A stretch of 64,000 nt of DNA from Hydractinia symbiolongicarpus (lineage: Eukaryota; Cnidaria; Hydrozoa; Anthoathecata; Hydractiniidae). Positions within the stretch are counted from its first letter, which is position 1. The number at the start of each line of letters is the position of its first letter. Where the stretch lies: the NCBI RefSeq assembly GCF_029227915.1, contig NC_079885.1, forward strand, positions 5,456,001 through 5,520,000, read 5' to 3'. Below the pieces are notes generated by a model. The model made no database searches. It saw nothing but the letters and a program-made list of their open reading frames with translations, and had not been told where the DNA came from. Positions 62,414-64,000 of this stretch are shown here, in pieces. Made by a program: the position numbers and the translations under genes.

Positions 62414-63847
62414 TGTAATAATAATACAACAAGAAACTTTGCAAGATTGTTAGCCACAACTATAATTAATTATATTTTTTGCACAAGAAAGCAAGCAATT
62501 AAGTTCAGATGTGGCAACACATTCCTGTGGGCATTTTGATGTCAATAATTGAATTATTTATGTTTAAAGTTAATAACATTGTTGAGAATCAAATATAATA
62601 ACTTTACCATAGTGTCGGGAACAAGAGAGAATTTCCATTCTCATGAATTATATATAATTTTTTTACAATTCTTTTTACTCAACTGTTGACAATTTTTTAC
62701 AATTCTTGTGCATGGTATATTTTTATATTTAATATATTTATTAAATTTATTAAATAATATTCTGTTATAAAGACTTAGTTTAGGTACTAAAAGGCCTTCA
62801 TGTTTTTATCTGAGTGAAGTAAAGCAAAAGATTTCATTGTCATTGAGTTTTACTGGATGTGTTTGTATTCTTTTTAATGAATGACATGTTATAAAACTGT
62901 AAGCTTTTTTATAAAGGCACTTTATGAATCAGTTTTGAAAACTTGTTATTGATTTGCATAGCTTTCTTTGCAATGTAATTCATCTGGATTATGAAATATT
63001 AATAGTTTGTAAAAATAGGAATTAATGATTTAAAATCTTATAATCTCCATGAATGAGCAGCAACTACAAATAATTTAAAAATTTACGTGTATATTCTTGA
63101 AATAAAATTGTGCTGAAGAAAGTTTAGCTAATTGTTGCAGCTGTAATTAGAACATGTTATAAGTTATCGTACTTTTTTTTGTTTTCTTCAGAATTTTTTT
63201 TTTTTTTTTTGTGTGTTGGCCTTCTGATATTTTGTTTTTTATTTAAAAGCTCTATGCTTCAAAAGTTTTTTTCCAAGATACATATTACCTACTTGTAATA
63301 TGTTGATATCTTTATATTCCCTCTGTTTCATGTTTGTGTATATCTTAGACAGCGTTATGATTGTAATGTATTAAAGTATGTGTAGTAATAAAAGTTTACA
63401 ACATAAACCTGCAAAAAATCAGCTTATAGGAAAGTGTGCAGGTTTGGTAAATGTATTTTTTAGGAATACTTGTGGTGCTTTGTGACATTGTTTCGGTAAG
63501 CAAAATTGGAAAATAACTGTTTTGTAATTGTCTGTTCTTTATAAAGTATGAATTGATATACCATATACCATACCATATTTTTGTTTCTTTCTTACTTTGT
63601 TTTGATTGTTTTTTCGTTTCCTTTATGTTTATGTAAGTTTTTGTTTTATGGGTTTTTTTTGTTGTGCGTGTTTTAATTTTGTGTATTTAGCACATAAATT
63701 TTGTTAACAAATTTTGTTGTTATATATGACCTCTTTATATTTTTGTAGGACACAAGAAATATAAATTATTTAAAAAGAATTTGTCTTTAAAGAGTTCTAC
63801 AAAGTCTTGTGTGTCCAATGTGTATAAATTTAATGTGTTTTTTTCAG
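62414..63847. other. Probable intron or upstream region of the right-edge host gene
   Basis: Very AT-rich, with poly-T runs, ending in TTTTTTTCAG at 63838-63847, a good splice acceptor. No coding sequence or element was seen. Confidence 0.4.
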
Positions 63848-63892
63848 GGATAAAAAAATCAAATAATCAAAATAATATAGTTTGAAACAAAA

Positions 63893-64000
63893 ATGAATGC
63901 ACATCAAGGAAAGGACACTAAAGTAATATCAAATGGTCATAATAGTCCAACTATGAAAAACAAAGAAATAAATGGATCTAGTCCTAAAATGCACAAAAAG
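63893..64000 (+). CDS. First coding exon of an unidentified host gene (partial)
   Basis: An acceptor site (TTTTTTTCAG) ends at 63847. The exon has a 45-base leader and an ATG in AAACAAAAATGAATG context, followed by 36 open codons to the edge (MNAHQGKDTKVISNGHNSPT). The peptide is polar and Lys/Asn-rich, likely a disordered N-terminus. The gene cannot be named from this piece. Confidence 0.45.
   Translation, partial: MNAHQGKDTKVISNGHNSPTMKNKEINGSSPKMHKK

Noticed and set aside
1-64000. CRISPR array, rRNA or prokaryotic operons
   Set aside because: No regularly spaced identical repeats, rRNA sequence or bacterial-type gene clusters were seen; coding signals are eukaryotic host or transposon.

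Overview
The window is metazoan nuclear DNA: AT-rich, intron-bearing, and largely built from eukaryotic transposons. Two host genes are visible: an intronless FITM2-type fat-storage gene (50764-51603, minus) and the first coding exon of an unidentified gene running off the right edge (63893-64000, plus). The transposon mix (Polintons, Penelope-like, Ty3/gypsy, CR1-like LINE, small Helitron-like elements) suggests an invertebrate, perhaps a cnidarian. That is an inference and no species is claimed.

The centre is a Polinton/Maverick inserted inside another Polinton. The outer element (element 1) spans 15731-48064. It has ~246 bp terminal inverted repeats and a 5-bp target duplication (GGTAG/GATAG), and a dispersed host repeat is cut exactly by it. 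The inner element (element 2) spans 20180-39086 with ~182 bp inverted repeats starting AG and a 5-bp CCCTC duplication. It sits inside the coiled-coil membrane-protein gene of element 1, whose two halves lie at 39087-39480 and 19921-20179. Element 2 is in turn interrupted by a near full-length CR1-like LINE (21605-26337) inside its DNA polymerase gene. This gives three nested insertions: LINE in Polinton in Polinton. A polymerase-bearing fragment lies to the left (element 0, 10511-14362) and a heavily decayed copy to the right (element 3, about 52.3-57.6 kb).

Elements 1 and 2 share one gene order read from the polymerase end: protein-primed family B DNA polymerase, one or two small membrane proteins, small protein X, packaging ATPase, variable cargo, retroviral-type integrase, membrane protein, major capsid-like protein, acidic protein, coiled-coil membrane protein, a large putative virion protein, a penton-like protein and conserved protein Z. 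Cargo differs. Element 2 has two BRO-type proteins, an HNH endonuclease and a DUF4116-like protein. Element 1 has an FCS-like zinc finger and several Cys-rich small proteins. Almost every gene has stops, frameshifts or deletions, so these are old copies.

The most unusual signal is regulatory. Start codons in all copies follow directly on a TATA(N)AATAAA-like motif with almost no leader. Divergent pairs share palindromes whose ends are the two ATGs. Gene ends and convergent junctions carry perfect or near-perfect stem-loops. This compact layout resembles large DNA viruses more than an animal genome.

Left flank (1-10.5 kb): a tRNA-derived SINE-like repeat, a Helitron-like end, a decayed Penelope-like element with hammerhead-like motifs at both ends, an internally deleted Ty3/gypsy element, and a MITE-like inverted-repeat element. 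Right flank (48-64 kb): a head-to-tail array of short Helitron-like units, the FITM2 gene, element 3, a LINE fragment, two more Helitron-like copies and the host exon.
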